Notes: generated by a model not told the origin, from the sequence alone. A stretch of 64,000 nt of DNA from Crocinitomix sp. (GCA_013138735.1 WTCE01000019.1:1-64000); one strand, 5' to 3'. Positions 36,963 to 46,966 are shown, numbered from the stretch's first letter. Made by a program: numbers and translations.

Positions 36963-37346
36963 TTAAGTTTCAGAGATATTGATTCCCCAAGAAGTAGGAT
37001 GTGCATGAAACCATGTCATACTGAATGGATTTATATCCGGCGATCCAGGAGGACATGCTGTCCAAGTTGCATTATGCTGCCAACTTTCTGAAGTGTAATC
37101 AGGTATACAACTCCCAAGGTCCTCAAAAACGCGAACCTTAAACGGAGTATCTGAAATTGCCTGACTATATGTTGCGCCAGGCGCAATGCAAACAGTGAAC
37201 CACGAATCAGCTACGCAATCTGTTCCATCATTTAAACCAACTTTTACTACAACGGTTACGCTTGTACCATTGTAAATTTGAATGCCATCAGCCAAACTGC
37301 TAAACGTAAAGCCTAAGGCAAATAGTAATGTAAATAGTAATCTCAT
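36963..37346 (-). CDS. Small secreted protein of unknown function
   Basis: A 127-residue protein with a clear signal peptide (MRLLFTLLFALGFTFSSLA). The mature part is a short beta-rich domain (IQIYNGTSVTVVVKVGL) with four cysteines, which could pair in the periplasm, and an aromatic C-terminus (MTWFHAHPTSWG). I recognise no family. Monocistronic, with its own terminator. Confidence 0.75.
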   Translation of the reverse strand: MRLLFTLLFALGFTFSSLADGIQIYNGTSVTVVVKVGLNDGTDCVADSWFTVCIAPGATYSQAISDTPFKVRVFEDLGSCIPDYTSESWQHNATWTACPPGSPDINPFSMTWFHAHPTSWGINISET

Positions 37347-37454
37347 ATTTTTGGGATTTTTAGGTTAATAATCTGTAAGTTACAAAAAAAACATCACTGT
37401 CCAAATAAATTTTTTTAATTAGAATATTTAAAACCTAAACCTTTTAATATCATA

Positions 37455-37473
37455 CAGTTAACACTCAGTTAAC
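37455..37473. promoter_or_regulatory. Two CAGTTAAC copies one helical turn apart
   Basis: CAGTTAAC occurs at 37455-37462 and 37466-37473, 11 bp apart, in the 292-bp divergent region between the small secreted protein and the T9SS protein. Spacing on one face of the helix suggests a regulator site, but no regulator is indicated. Otherwise I see nothing in this gap beyond a TAAATTTA sequence near the rightward gene, a 7 of 8 match to the -7 box. Confidence 0.3.
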
Positions 37474-37638
37474 GACAGGTTTCAAAACACCTAATTAATT
37501 GTAATTGAAAAACCAATTTTAACAGCGAACCTCCGAAAATAGTTCGTTAGTAAAACAAATTAGACTGTTGGTAAATTTATGGTAGTTTATGTGGGCAGAA
37601 CTCCCTTTATTCGCGTCATATTTACTAAACATCTACTT

Positions 37639-38742
37639 ATGATTAAAAATTACTTTTTCACAGCAGTCATTGCACTGCTATTCTCTACCATCAGTTTTTC
37701 GCAAGAAATTGCGGACTATAATGTACTTCTTATTCAAGGCAATACAACCACGCATGAAGATGTTATGGACGGAGTAGGACCCTTAGGACATATCCTTACC
37801 CCTGTGCCATATGCAGATGTAATAGATGGATTCGATTTCTCTCCATATGACGTTGCTATTTTTATGTGGGACACACCTATGACCTTTACAGGATTACCTG
37901 ATTTAATAGCAGAAAATGAAGCTTGTAATATTGGTGTAATCTCAATGAGCCACACTGCTGGCATGGCTTCTTTAGGGCTTGGAACTGGAGACAATTGGAC
38001 AGATGAAACTTTTGGAATCATAAATAATACACATTGGATTACGGAACCATGGGCAGTTGGTGCATTACCTTTAGAATTCACTTATAAAGTAAAATTAACA
38101 AATATTCCTGACGGAGTAACAGCTTTAGGCGTTACTGGTTCTGACACTGCATTAGTTGTTCATGACACGTACAAAAGAGCATCTTGCCTTTATTACGGAC
38201 ATACATCAGGAATGCCTTGGAATGCAGATGCAGCCAGTTTGATTGATAGAATCATTTGTTGGGCAGCATCAAGTTGTTGTGAACTAACAACAGATTTAAG
38301 TGTTACTGATTATACTATTACCGCGTTACAAGATGATGCAACGTATCAGTGGATTGATTGTGCTGATGATTCAGAAATTGATGGCGCAACAAGTCAAACA
38401 TTTGAACCTGCAGAAAATGGAGATTACGCTTGTATTGTAACAATCACCGAAGATTGCACAGACACAACTGATTGCGCATCAATAGTCGCTCTTGGAATTA
38501 ATGATCGAAAAGAGGTATTGTACATGAATATCTTTCCAAATCCTTCAAAAGGTCAATTCACAATTCAGTCGAACCAAGCAGAGCAAGCAACAATCGTTGT
38601 TTTTGATAATAGTGGACGCATTGTAATGGAAACTGAAATGATGAATGAGATATTGATCGATCTAAACCTAGAAGCTGGTGTTTATTTTATTCAATATACA
38701 TCCGCAAATAATTCAGCTATTTCTCGATTCATAATCGAATAA
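37639..38742 (+). CDS. T9SS-exported protein with a flavodoxin-like (ThuA/GATase-like) N-terminal domain
   Basis: A 367-residue secreted protein. The signal peptide MIKNYFFTAVIALLFSTISF sets the start at 37639; the upstream in-frame start at 37579 would add 20 non-signal residues. Residues 25-215 look like an alternating beta/alpha domain (YNVLLIQGNTTTHED, DVAIFMWDTPMTF, NIGVISMSHTAG, ASCLYYGHTSGMPW) reminiscent of trehalose-utilisation ThuA or amidotransferase folds, but without a confident match. An Ig-like segment with paired cysteines follows, and the C-terminus is a T9SS sorting domain (IFPNPSKGQFTI ... GVYFIQYTS). A terminator lies just downstream. Confidence 0.8.
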   Translation: MIKNYFFTAVIALLFSTISFSQEIADYNVLLIQGNTTTHEDVMDGVGPLGHILTPVPYADVIDGFDFSPYDVAIFMWDTPMTFTGLPDLIAENEACNIGVISMSHTAGMASLGLGTGDNWTDETFGIINNTHWITEPWAVGALPLEFTYKVKLTNIPDGVTALGVTGSDTALVVHDTYKRASCLYYGHTSGMPWNADAASLIDRIICWAASSCCELTTDLSVTDYTITALQDDATYQWIDCADDSEIDGATSQTFEPAENGDYACIVTITEDCTDTTDCASIVALGINDRKEVLYMNIFPNPSKGQFTIQSNQAEQATIVVFDNSGRIVMETEMMNEILIDLNLEAGVYFIQYTSANNSAISRFIIE

Positions 38743-38780
38743 ATATTGGTTGAACAGAAATAGCTCCCACTATCACGATT

Positions 38781-38815
38781 AAGGTCAATCCGTCTAAGCC
38801 GGATTGGCCTTTTCT
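38781..38815 (+). terminator. Rho-independent terminator
   Basis: A 12-bp stem AAGGTCAATCCG / CGGATTGGCCTT (38781-38792 with 38800-38811, one G-U pair), 7-nt loop, then a short T run, 38 nt after the T9SS gene. Confidence 0.82.
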
Positions 38816-38924
38816 ATTTTCAGTCATTAAAACTTTAATTAAGCGACATCCGCAAATCATAATTTACCCTTCAATTCGAATTCCAAAGAATTTAGAATGT
38901 GTATTTTTATACCAAATCCACAAG

Positions 38925-39920
38925 ATGAAAGGAACCATACTCTTTTTAACTACAGTCATTTCATGCATCACTTCTTTTTCTCAGGCACCTGAAGATAATC
39001 TTGTATTTCATCTCCCTGTTATTGGAGATGCTACAGATGAAAGTGATTCCGATTTAGATTGCTTTGTGACTGGTGCCACCTTAACTGAAGATAGATTGGG
39101 AAACCCTGCAAGCGCTTATTCTTTCAATGGTACTGACAATTATATTAGTACAGATGAAACAGATCTCCTGGACCTAAAATTCCCATTTACACTTTCAATT
39201 TGGTTCAAAGTAAATGAATTTCCAGAGGTAGTTGCCACCCTATTTAAAACAGATGCTCAAGTGGACCTTTATACTGGCTTTTGGCTAAGTCTCACTCCCG
39301 CTGGTGAATTAGCTGCCGGATATGGTGATGCAACAGGCATTGGGGTTCCCCACCGGGTAAGTAAACGAACAAATGCTATTGTAGTAGCTGATACGTGGCA
39401 CCAATTCATAGCCGTTTTTAATGATGAAAGTGATATTGATATGTATTTAGACTGTGAACCTGTAGCAGGTGAATATACTGGCGGAGGATCTGGAATTGTA
39501 TATAATGGAGGAGCAACGACAATAGGTCAATGGGATTTTCGGAAATTCAATGGTAAGCTTGATAATATTAGAGTTTATGATGACGCATTAACACTTACCG
39601 AACTAGGTGACGTTTGTGAAGAACGACCTTTATTGGATATCCCTGAAATCAAGCCTGAATTAACGCCAATTTCGATTTATCCAAACCCTTCAAATGAGTC
39701 TATTTTAATTACACTAGATAATAGTTTGGGCAGTGTTAATGAAGGCTGGGCTAATATTTATGACGCAACTGGAAGATTATGTGAGACTTTAGCATTCAAT
39801 ACGTCAAATTTTGAAATCGATCTTGTTCAAGCAGGATTAGAAAGTGGCATTTACACAATAACTCTTATTGATAAGAATGCTAACCTCATCAGTCGCTCAC
39901 GATTTGTTTTTACGGATTAG
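38925..39920 (+). CDS. T9SS-exported LamG/concanavalin-like lectin-domain protein
   Basis: A 331-residue secreted protein. After a signal peptide (about 1-19, ending SFSQ) comes a LamG-type jelly roll at about 20-235: FNGTDNYISTDE, FTLSIWFKVNEFPEV, WHQFIAVFNDES, and FNGKLDNIRVYDDALTLTEL, all typical of LamG_3 domains. The last 75 residues are a T9SS sorting domain (IYPNPSNESILI ... SGIYTITLI). Likely a glycan-binding surface or released protein. It follows the preceding T9SS gene and terminator and appears monocistronic. Confidence 0.88.
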   Translation: MKGTILFLTTVISCITSFSQAPEDNLVFHLPVIGDATDESDSDLDCFVTGATLTEDRLGNPASAYSFNGTDNYISTDETDLLDLKFPFTLSIWFKVNEFPEVVATLFKTDAQVDLYTGFWLSLTPAGELAAGYGDATGIGVPHRVSKRTNAIVVADTWHQFIAVFNDESDIDMYLDCEPVAGEYTGGGSGIVYNGGATTIGQWDFRKFNGKLDNIRVYDDALTLTELGDVCEERPLLDIPEIKPELTPISIYPNPSNESILITLDNSLGSVNEGWANIYDATGRLCETLAFNTSNFEIDLVQAGLESGIYTITLIDKNANLISRSRFVFTD

Positions 39921-39975
39921 TAGTAAGAATTAAATACATCCTATGAATACAACCAATTAACAGCTATTATTTTTT

Positions 39976-39983
39976 TAGCTTTG
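39976..39983 (+). promoter_or_regulatory. -7 promoter element for the ABC-F gene
   Basis: TAGCTTTG is an exact TAnnTTTG match ending 18 nt before the ATG at 40002. Confidence 0.55.
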
Positions 39984-40001
39984 CATCCTTAAATAATTCG
40001 T

Positions 40002-41630
40002 ATGATTTCGGTAGATAGTTTAGCAGTTGAATTCAGTGGTTCAACCTTATTCAGTAATGTTTCATTTTCAATTAACGAGAATGATAAAATAGCCCTAATG
40101 GGTAAAAATGGTGCTGGAAAATCCACCATGATGAAAATTATTGCTGGAGTTAGTAAGCCCAATTGCGGACATGTGCGAACACCTGAAGATGCTGTCATTG
40201 CTTACCTTCCGCAGCACCTATTAACCGAAGATAACAGCACGGTATTCGAAGAAACCGCCAAAGCATTTGGTCATATTACTGAAATGCAGACAGAGATGGA
40301 TGCGCTCAATAAACAATTAGAAACACGGACTGATTATGAATCTGCCGAGTACATGAACATCATTGAGAAGGTAACTGAAATTGGTGAAAAGTTTTACGCC
40401 ATTGAAGAAGTGAATTATGATGCGGAGGTTGAAAAAGCATTGATGGGCTTAGGGTTTAAACGTGAAAACTTTACCCAACTCACCAGCGAATTTAGCGGTG
40501 GGTGGCGCATGCGAATTGAATTGGCCAAAATTTTATTGCAAAAGCCAGATTTGATTTTATTAGATGAGCCTACCAATCACTTAGACATTGAATCGGTAAT
40601 TTGGTTAGAGGATTTTTTGATGAATAAAGCAAAAGCCGTGATCGTGATTTCGCATGATGTGGCCTTTATTGACGCCATAACAAATCGAACAATAGAGGTG
40701 ACAATGGGCAAAATTTACGATTATAAAGCCAATTATAGTCATTACCTTCAATTACGACAGGACCGCCGTGCATCTCAAATAAAAGCCTATCAAGAACAGC
40801 AAAAAATGATTGCCGATAATATGGCCTTTATTGAGCGATTTAAAGGGACCTATTCTAAAACCAACCAGGTGAATTCCCGTGAGCGGATGCTCGAAAAACT
40901 ACCCATTATTGAGATTGATGATGTCGACAATAGTTCCTTAAAGCTCCGTTTCCCTCCTGCTCCACGTTCAGGTGATTATCCGGTTACCGCATTAGACATG
41001 TCAAAATCTTATGATGACCATGTGGTGTTTAAGGATGCAAGTCTTTCCATTTCTCGCGGAGAAAGAGTATCCTTTGTTGGACGTAATGGCGAAGGAAAAT
41101 CTACTATGATTAAAGCCATAATGGGCGAAATAGATTTTGAAGGAACCTGCGAATTGGGACATAATGCCAAGGTGGGTTATTTTGCCCAAAACCAAGCCGC
41201 ATTAATGGATCCTGACTTAACGGTTTTTCAAACAGTAGATATTGTAGCTAAAGGTGAAATTAGAACACAGATTAAAAACATTTTAGGTCGCTTCATGTTC
41301 AGTGGAGATGGCATTGATAAAAAGGTAGGCGTTTTATCTGGTGGAGAAAGAACGAGATTGGCAATGGTGAAATTATTATTAGAGCCTGTCAACCTATTAA
41401 TTCTGGATGAGCCTACCAATCACTTAGATATTAAATCGAAGGCCGTATTAAAAGAGGCATTGATGGAATTTGAAGGCACCTTGATTTTAGTTTCGCATGA
41501 CCGTGATTTTTTAAGAGGCTTATCTCAAAAGGTATTTGAATTCAAAGACAAACGTGTTATCGAACATTTTGAAAGTATTGATGCGTTTTTAGAGCGGAAC
41601 AAAATGGAAAGCTTGAAAGCGTTGGGGTAA
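40002..41630 (+). CDS. ABC-F family ATPase
   Basis: A soluble tandem-ATPase protein of 542 residues that acts on ribosomes rather than in transport. Both nucleotide-binding domains are complete: Walker A GKNGAGKST and GRNGEGKST, signature TSEFSGGWRMRIELAK and LSGGERTRLAMVK, Walker B LILLDEPTNHLD and LILDEPTNHLD. The linker between them (KAYQEQQKMIADNMAFIERF) is the ABC-F P-site tRNA interaction motif. Members include EttA, Uup and YbiT and antibiotic-protection proteins; I cannot assign a subfamily. It is monocistronic with its own -7 box. Confidence 0.95.
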   Translation: MISVDSLAVEFSGSTLFSNVSFSINENDKIALMGKNGAGKSTMMKIIAGVSKPNCGHVRTPEDAVIAYLPQHLLTEDNSTVFEETAKAFGHITEMQTEMDALNKQLETRTDYESAEYMNIIEKVTEIGEKFYAIEEVNYDAEVEKALMGLGFKRENFTQLTSEFSGGWRMRIELAKILLQKPDLILLDEPTNHLDIESVIWLEDFLMNKAKAVIVISHDVAFIDAITNRTIEVTMGKIYDYKANYSHYLQLRQDRRASQIKAYQEQQKMIADNMAFIERFKGTYSKTNQVNSRERMLEKLPIIEIDDVDNSSLKLRFPPAPRSGDYPVTALDMSKSYDDHVVFKDASLSISRGERVSFVGRNGEGKSTMIKAIMGEIDFEGTCELGHNAKVGYFAQNQAALMDPDLTVFQTVDIVAKGEIRTQIKNILGRFMFSGDGIDKKVGVLSGGERTRLAMVKLLLEPVNLLILDEPTNHLDIKSKAVLKEALMEFEGTLILVSHDRDFLRGLSQKVFEFKDKRVIEHFESIDAFLERNKMESLKALG

Positions 41631-41795
41631 ATTTCAAGGAATCTGCATTGTGATTTTCAAGAATGATACGAGAATGGCACCTTAAACTTATAATTGACTT
41701 AAGTCAGACTAATTCCTCTAAGGTGATTCCCGTAATTTTGCCGCGTACAAGCTGCAAAGTGTTAAAAACTAGCGACTTTTTCGTATTTTTAAAAT

Positions 41796-42608
41796 ATGAA
41801 AAATATAATATGCACCCTACTGCTTATTTATTGTGGTTCAAGTTTCGCACAATTAGAAGAATTTGATTCAGTCAAATCTGACACTACTTTTAATGACAGA
41901 GACCTACCCATAAAGATCCTTCATTCTAACAGTTCGGGAGTTGAGGAAGGAGCCTGGGAATTCCAGTACTATGAGAACGATTCTTTAAAAGCAATACTTT
42001 CATCAAGTGAAAAAGGGTATGTTTATTTTGCATTTAATGAACACGGGGATATCATTAACGAACAAACTGAACATTATTCAAGAGTACCGGCAAATGACTA
42101 TTATCACTACGAATATTCTGAATTAGGGAATATTGTAAAAAAGTATTTTTTAGATACTGCCATGAACGTCAAATTTATTGAGGAGTTCGATTATAATGCA
42201 GCTGAAACACATTATAAACAGAGGAGAATGTACGACAGTTCGGAAAAGTTAAGACGGACCACGAATTATTTTTATACTGCTGATGGAAGTCCGCAATATT
42301 TAGAAACTTTTAATGACAATAATCAACTCACAGACCGAACGTTACAATCTAATTATACGAAGGATGGATTTACCCATAATTTGAGTTATGTATATAACAA
42401 TGACAATCAGTTGAAAGAAATCTATTTCCGCTTTAACGACAAGGATGGTGAAACACAAAAATCTGGTTTTTACAAATTTCAATATGAAAAAGGTGAATTG
42501 AAAACGTTTATAGAAGGTTATAACGAGCCACAAAAAGTGAAAAAGAATCTAGAGAATAAGTGGGTCAAAGAATATTACTACGTTATCGGGCGTAATAAAA
42601 ATGGATAA
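41796..42608 (+). CDS. Secreted YD/RHS-like repeat protein, paralogue A
   Basis: A 270-residue exported protein with a signal peptide (NIICTLLLIYCGSSFAQ). The mature part is made of short strands with Tyr/Asp and Asn-Gly turns (HYEYSELGNIVKKYF, NYFYTADGSPQYLETFNDN), loosely like YD or RHS-type repeats. It ends in WVKEYYYVIGRNKNG. A second gene of exactly the same length at 44746 matches it end to end, with identical motifs FTxxNGELKTF and ENxWxKEYY. No function known. Confidence 0.78.
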   Translation: MKNIICTLLLIYCGSSFAQLEEFDSVKSDTTFNDRDLPIKILHSNSSGVEEGAWEFQYYENDSLKAILSSSEKGYVYFAFNEHGDIINEQTEHYSRVPANDYYHYEYSELGNIVKKYFLDTAMNVKFIEEFDYNAAETHYKQRRMYDSSEKLRRTTNYFYTADGSPQYLETFNDNNQLTDRTLQSNYTKDGFTHNLSYVYNNDNQLKEIYFRFNDKDGETQKSGFYKFQYEKGELKTFIEGYNEPQKVKKNLENKWVKEYYYVIGRNKNG

Positions 42609-42791
42609 ATCACATTCAAAAACTATGCAGGTGAGCCTCCGGGAGAATGCCATTTTTTTTCAATACAATATCCAAACCGATAATTCGTTAATCGAATGAC
42701 AATAGACTGGTATAATACAGATATTATTGCATTTGACATTGGGTAATTATATATTTACATTTAGCCTAATTAACCGATTCACTATTAAGTT

Positions 42792-44642
42792 ATGCTGTTT
42801 AAATCGAATCAATTTCTGCTCACAATCCTCGCCGTGTTTTTATCATTTCAAGTATTTGCGGTAAAATCATTGACACCAAAAACAAACGTTACACATTATA
42901 ACCATTTATTTGAAGTCAATCAGCAATGGGAAAAATATGCGGACTTTGCACCAATCGAAAGTATAACATTCGATTCAGATGAGGATAGAATTCAAAGCCA
43001 TATAAATCTCGTAATTAATTATTTAGTGGAGCATACTTCTTCAGATCTCACCGCAAGTCAGAAAGATAATCGCATACATTTATTACAAGAATTGGCGGAA
43101 TATGCAGATGCAAAAACATTTCCCAAAAACACAGTTTATCAGCATAGACAGCCCTGCTTTGTGGACGAAAATGAAACGCATTGCGCCGTGGGTTATCTAA
43201 TGGCTGTTTCTGGTCATAATACTTTAGTTGCAACTATTCGCTCAGAATATAATTATGCGTATTTGAAAGATATCAAAACGGATGGAGTAAGCAAATGGGC
43301 GGACGAATTTGGATTTACGTTAGCCGAATTAATGTGGATTCAACCTACCTATTATCCTACTAACCATTATGACCCCTTAGGCGAAGGAACAAATGGAATT
43401 GTAAGAATTATGGAGCGTGCTTATGGAGCAGATTTCGTATTTGCGGGTGACTTTACGGAATTAGATGGATTACCATGTCTAAATATTGGTGTCTATGAAG
43501 ATGAAACCCTAACCTGTCTTGGTGGTGGAATTGCTGGCACTGTTAATGCAGTTTATAGCAAGCTGGGTGATTATTATGTTTTTGGTGCTTTAATTAATGA
43601 CGGTGTAACTTATCCAATGGCCACTTTTATTGATGAAACTTGGACTTACACGAGTATTCCAACACGAGAAGGAGCAATTTCCACTGCCGGTTTCCATGGT
43701 CCATATGGTTATCAAATTGAGTTAGCCCTTAGCCATCCAGCTATTGCAGGTCAAGAAATATGGTTTTTGAATGATGCAGGAGAGTGGATCAAGAAAGCAG
43801 CAATTGACGGGACGATATATGATATTGCTTCATCTGGATATGGTCATGTTTACGTAGGAAACTTTTCAAGTTCAATAACCGTAACCGAGGATGGCGGGTA
43901 CGATTTAAATCTCGCGAAAAATATTTTGATTCGTAAAAGACATTATGAAGAATGGTCTGTTATAAATCAACCTGTTTCAGACACCATTAAATGCGTCAAA
44001 GAAGTTGGTTCTACATTATATTTTGGAGGTTCCGCAAGTACAGATACTGAAAGCGATATTTGCTTAAGTCGTTATAATTTAGGTACAATTTCACCACTAC
44101 AATTGTTTTCACATTTTGCATCCCCTAGTTATGTTTCCATAAATGACATAGCCTATACGTATGATTCTAAAATAATTTTAGCTGGAGATTTTGTGACTGA
44201 CGGAGAATTTGGCACCTATGGTAGATATTTAGCTTATTACCATCTAATTTACGATCATTTAGAAGCAATTGCACGACTAAATAAAAGCACTGCATGTGTG
44301 TATTGGAACTCATCAGGACTTTTTATTGGAGGAGAATTCACAGCCAATCAAACTGGGGAAACATTGAATCATTTGGCAATACAAAGAGAAATCGTTGGTG
44401 ATCCTGAAAGCATAAATGAAGTACAATTAGAAGTTTTCCCTAACCCATTTGTGAACTCGGTTCAAGTAAAAGGCATTTCTGGTATCAAAACTTATACATT
44501 GATGAATCAATTAGGGCAAATAGTGAAACAAGGCGAAGTGGAAAATCAAAGCATCCAAGAATTGGCTGATTTACCAAAAGGTCATTACATTCTAATTTTG
44601 AAGACTGAAACCAAAGAGTGGCAAGTTAAACTCATTAAATAG
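42792..44642 (+). CDS. T9SS-exported protein with N-terminal Cys/His domain and beta-propeller-like repeats
   Basis: A 616-residue secreted protein. After the signal peptide (about 1-24) is a helical domain at about 65-190 with the conserved pattern HRQPCFVDENETHCAVGYLM, SGH, and WADEFGFTLAEL then IQPTY (C122, H130, C131, H142). I have seen this pattern in other Bacteroidota surface proteins but know no function; the Cys/His set could bind metal. Residues 200-540 look like repeated beta blades (YDPLGEGTNGIVRIMERA, FAGDFTELDG, VYVGNFSSS, FGGSAST, IGGEFTAN). The C-terminus is a T9SS sorting domain (VFPNPFVNSVQV ... KGHYILIL). It sits between the two 270-residue paralogues. Confidence 0.85.
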   Translation: MLFKSNQFLLTILAVFLSFQVFAVKSLTPKTNVTHYNHLFEVNQQWEKYADFAPIESITFDSDEDRIQSHINLVINYLVEHTSSDLTASQKDNRIHLLQELAEYADAKTFPKNTVYQHRQPCFVDENETHCAVGYLMAVSGHNTLVATIRSEYNYAYLKDIKTDGVSKWADEFGFTLAELMWIQPTYYPTNHYDPLGEGTNGIVRIMERAYGADFVFAGDFTELDGLPCLNIGVYEDETLTCLGGGIAGTVNAVYSKLGDYYVFGALINDGVTYPMATFIDETWTYTSIPTREGAISTAGFHGPYGYQIELALSHPAIAGQEIWFLNDAGEWIKKAAIDGTIYDIASSGYGHVYVGNFSSSITVTEDGGYDLNLAKNILIRKRHYEEWSVINQPVSDTIKCVKEVGSTLYFGGSASTDTESDICLSRYNLGTISPLQLFSHFASPSYVSINDIAYTYDSKIILAGDFVTDGEFGTYGRYLAYYHLIYDHLEAIARLNKSTACVYWNSSGLFIGGEFTANQTGETLNHLAIQREIVGDPESINEVQLEVFPNPFVNSVQVKGISGIKTYTLMNQLGQIVKQGEVENQSIQELADLPKGHYILILKTETKEWQVKLIK

Positions 44643-44745
44643 ACTTCAAATTCCTAACTTATGGCCTTATATGGTAATCACCGTATTTTTAGCTAATCTT
44701 CTAATTCTAGGCATAGTTTTTGGATCTTTTTTCTAAATTTAAAGT

Positions 44746-45558
44746 ATGAAAAATCTAATTTTCACCCTACTGATTATTTGTAGTGGCGCATCTTTTGCAC
44801 AATTGGAAGATTATGTAAAGGATTATGCCGACACTACGTATAACGATAAAAATTTAATTACGTCTATTACATTTAAGGACTCCCCTAGTTCTGAAGGTGG
44901 TGTCGCTACATTTCTTTATTATGCCAGCGATACCGTTAAATATATTGGATATAAGGACCATGAAGGTTATGCCCATCACGAGTATAATAAATACGGTCAT
45001 ATAACAGGTGTAACGGTGAATCACTATAAATCGATAAAAGCGCACTACTATTATAATTATGCATATGGCGATAATGGGATTATTAATTCCGTTTACACCT
45101 ATGATTCTACCAAAACATTAGCCAAAATAAATATGTATAAATACAATGAGAAGGGAGATCTTTCTGAAGAAACAGTGCATAAGGCTAACAAAGATTTATT
45201 ATCCACCACTTCTTATGAATATAATACTGAAGGAAGTCTTATCAGCACCGAAACTTTTCTAAATTCCGGATTGCTCAGATTGCGCACAGCTGCCGCCTCA
45301 ATTACCAATGATGGTTTAGCATTGCGGTTTTCTTATACATATGATGCTAATGGCCAATTGGAAAAAATCAATTATGCCTTTTATAAAGCGAATGGAGATT
45401 ACGACAACGCCAGCTATGTGCTATTCACACATGAAAACGGCGAACTAAAAACATTTAAAGTCTCAGGTGGTGACTATGAGAAAGTGAAGAAGAAACAGCT
45501 AGAAAACAGGTGGATTAAAGAGTATTACGACGCTTTGGAACGCAATAAAAAGGGATAG
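44746..45558 (+). CDS. Secreted YD/RHS-like repeat protein, paralogue B
   Basis: A 270-residue exported protein, same length as the gene at 41796. The signal peptide (NLIFTLLIICSGASFAQLED) and the end (ENRWIKEYYDALERNKKG) line up with it. Its middle has a clearer periodic pattern (YAYGDNGIINSVYTYDS, YKYNEKGDLSEET, YEYNTEGSLISTE, YTYDANGQLEKINY) of about 20-25 residues, typical of YD-like repeats. The two copies have diverged widely, so the duplication is old. Confidence 0.8.
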   Translation: MKNLIFTLLIICSGASFAQLEDYVKDYADTTYNDKNLITSITFKDSPSSEGGVATFLYYASDTVKYIGYKDHEGYAHHEYNKYGHITGVTVNHYKSIKAHYYYNYAYGDNGIINSVYTYDSTKTLAKINMYKYNEKGDLSEETVHKANKDLLSTTSYEYNTEGSLISTETFLNSGLLRLRTAAASITNDGLALRFSYTYDANGQLEKINYAFYKANGDYDNASYVLFTHENGELKTFKVSGGDYEKVKKKQLENRWIKEYYDALERNKKG

Positions 45559-45775
45559 TTTTTCTTTTATCCTTCAAACTTGCCTATCAATACAGCGATT
45601 GGTCTCCTATTATAAGTCCAAAACTGTAAACTACTCAATCTAGCGTGTTAAATACCTGATACTGTAGCATAATATTTAAAGATTGGGAATTCGATCCTGC
45701 TTTCGAAATTGATTCAAAGCACCCTATATACACGAATTTCGTTACTTATTTCACACCTGTTTCCATGGCATAAAC

Positions 45776-46909
45776 TTAATCACCCATCCCCTCTCGTGCC
45801 TCTAAAGCATAAACTAAGAAACTAGCCAACCAATGACTTCCCATATAATCACTCTCTGCGACTTGATTCATTGAAGCGCGCATATGAATATCGCCAATGT
45901 TCGCTAATGAAGTCTTATATTCTGGAACGGCCGCAGCTAAGCGATACAAACACCATGCTCTTGAAAAATTTAATCCGTCTAAATGAACGAGTTTCCCATC
46001 TGTTCTATCAGCTACTCGGCCAGGTTTCAAACTAAAGCCTGCTTCAAATAATTGGGGTAAAAAACCTTTGATCCAAATTTCAAATTCAGCTTTATCCAAT
46101 ACTTTTGACATGAGTTCCGCTTCTTGCAAACAAGGCGAAATAAAATCAAAACCACTTGGTTCCCAGCTCAGTGGGCAAGATGCATCTTTTAAGTAAAAAT
46201 CCTTAGAACGCTGTACAATCAATTCTTCAAAAGCTACGTTTTTAACTGATCGCGCATAATCTATTGCCAATGATAAACCAAAGGCAGTATTGGTATGCTC
46301 CCCTACTCGAATTGGATAAACCAATTTGGGCAAAAACGTCATGTAGGAGGTTGCAATATGATCTGTTAAAGGTTTTAAATTGGCACTCCAATTATGTGTT
46401 GAATCTTCCTTTAAGTTTGTTAATTCGGCCTGCAATTTTAAGATCCAAGCCCAGCCATAAGTTCGTTCAAATGATTTATTTAATTTCGGCTGGAAATAGG
46501 CTAATTCCTTTTTTACTTTTTTTACCGTAAACTGTTTATCGAATAATGCGATTGCTTTAGCACTCAAAGCTGTATTGGGAAATTTGGAAATGGCTTTTAC
46601 CAATAACCAATGTCCGTGAACAGAAGAATGCCAATCAAAACAGCCATAAAATATCGGATGTAAATCACTTGGCGATCGCAAATCTTCGTCGCTGGAGATC
46701 ACTTGACCTAATTTATAGGGGTATTCTGTTTCTATACAATGGAGCGGCAATGCTGCAAATTTCTCCATGGATTGATAATCTAATTTTAAATCGTCTGAAT
46801 CGCTCGACTGATCTTGAGCAAAGGTAAAGCCTGCAAATATGAGCAGGACACTTAATAATATTTTTCTCACGTATTTTCTATTTGTGAATAAAGATAAGTC
46901 AAATTTCAT
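45776..46909 (-). CDS. DUF2891 family secreted protein
   Basis: A 377-residue protein of the DUF2891 family: HPIFYGCFDWHSSVHGHW, FERTYGWAWILKLQAEL, RVGEHTNTAFGLSLA, EPSGFDFISPCLQEAELM, and HLDGLNFSRAWCLYRLA are the conserved blocks. The fold is expected to be an alpha/alpha barrel similar to glycoside hydrolases, and the His/Trp/Asp-rich blocks suggest an enzyme active site, but no reaction is known. A hydrophobic N-terminal segment ending in GFTFAQ acts as signal peptide. Confidence 0.88.
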   Translation of the reverse strand: MKFDLSLFTNRKYVRKILLSVLLIFAGFTFAQDQSSDSDDLKLDYQSMEKFAALPLHCIETEYPYKLGQVISSDEDLRSPSDLHPIFYGCFDWHSSVHGHWLLVKAISKFPNTALSAKAIALFDKQFTVKKVKKELAYFQPKLNKSFERTYGWAWILKLQAELTNLKEDSTHNWSANLKPLTDHIATSYMTFLPKLVYPIRVGEHTNTAFGLSLAIDYARSVKNVAFEELIVQRSKDFYLKDASCPLSWEPSGFDFISPCLQEAELMSKVLDKAEFEIWIKGFLPQLFEAGFSLKPGRVADRTDGKLVHLDGLNFSRAWCLYRLAAAVPEYKTSLANIGDIHMRASMNQVAESDYMGSHWLASFLVYALEAREGMGD

Positions 46910-46966
46910 TCCTTTTTTTAAGAATCGAAGTCCATCAATGAAAATTCACGCAACACGGGTAGAAAA

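Noticed and set aside
36776-37006. 76-residue minus-strand frame
   Set aside because: It runs across the terminator at 36913-36937 and overlaps the end of the small secreted gene; chance frame.
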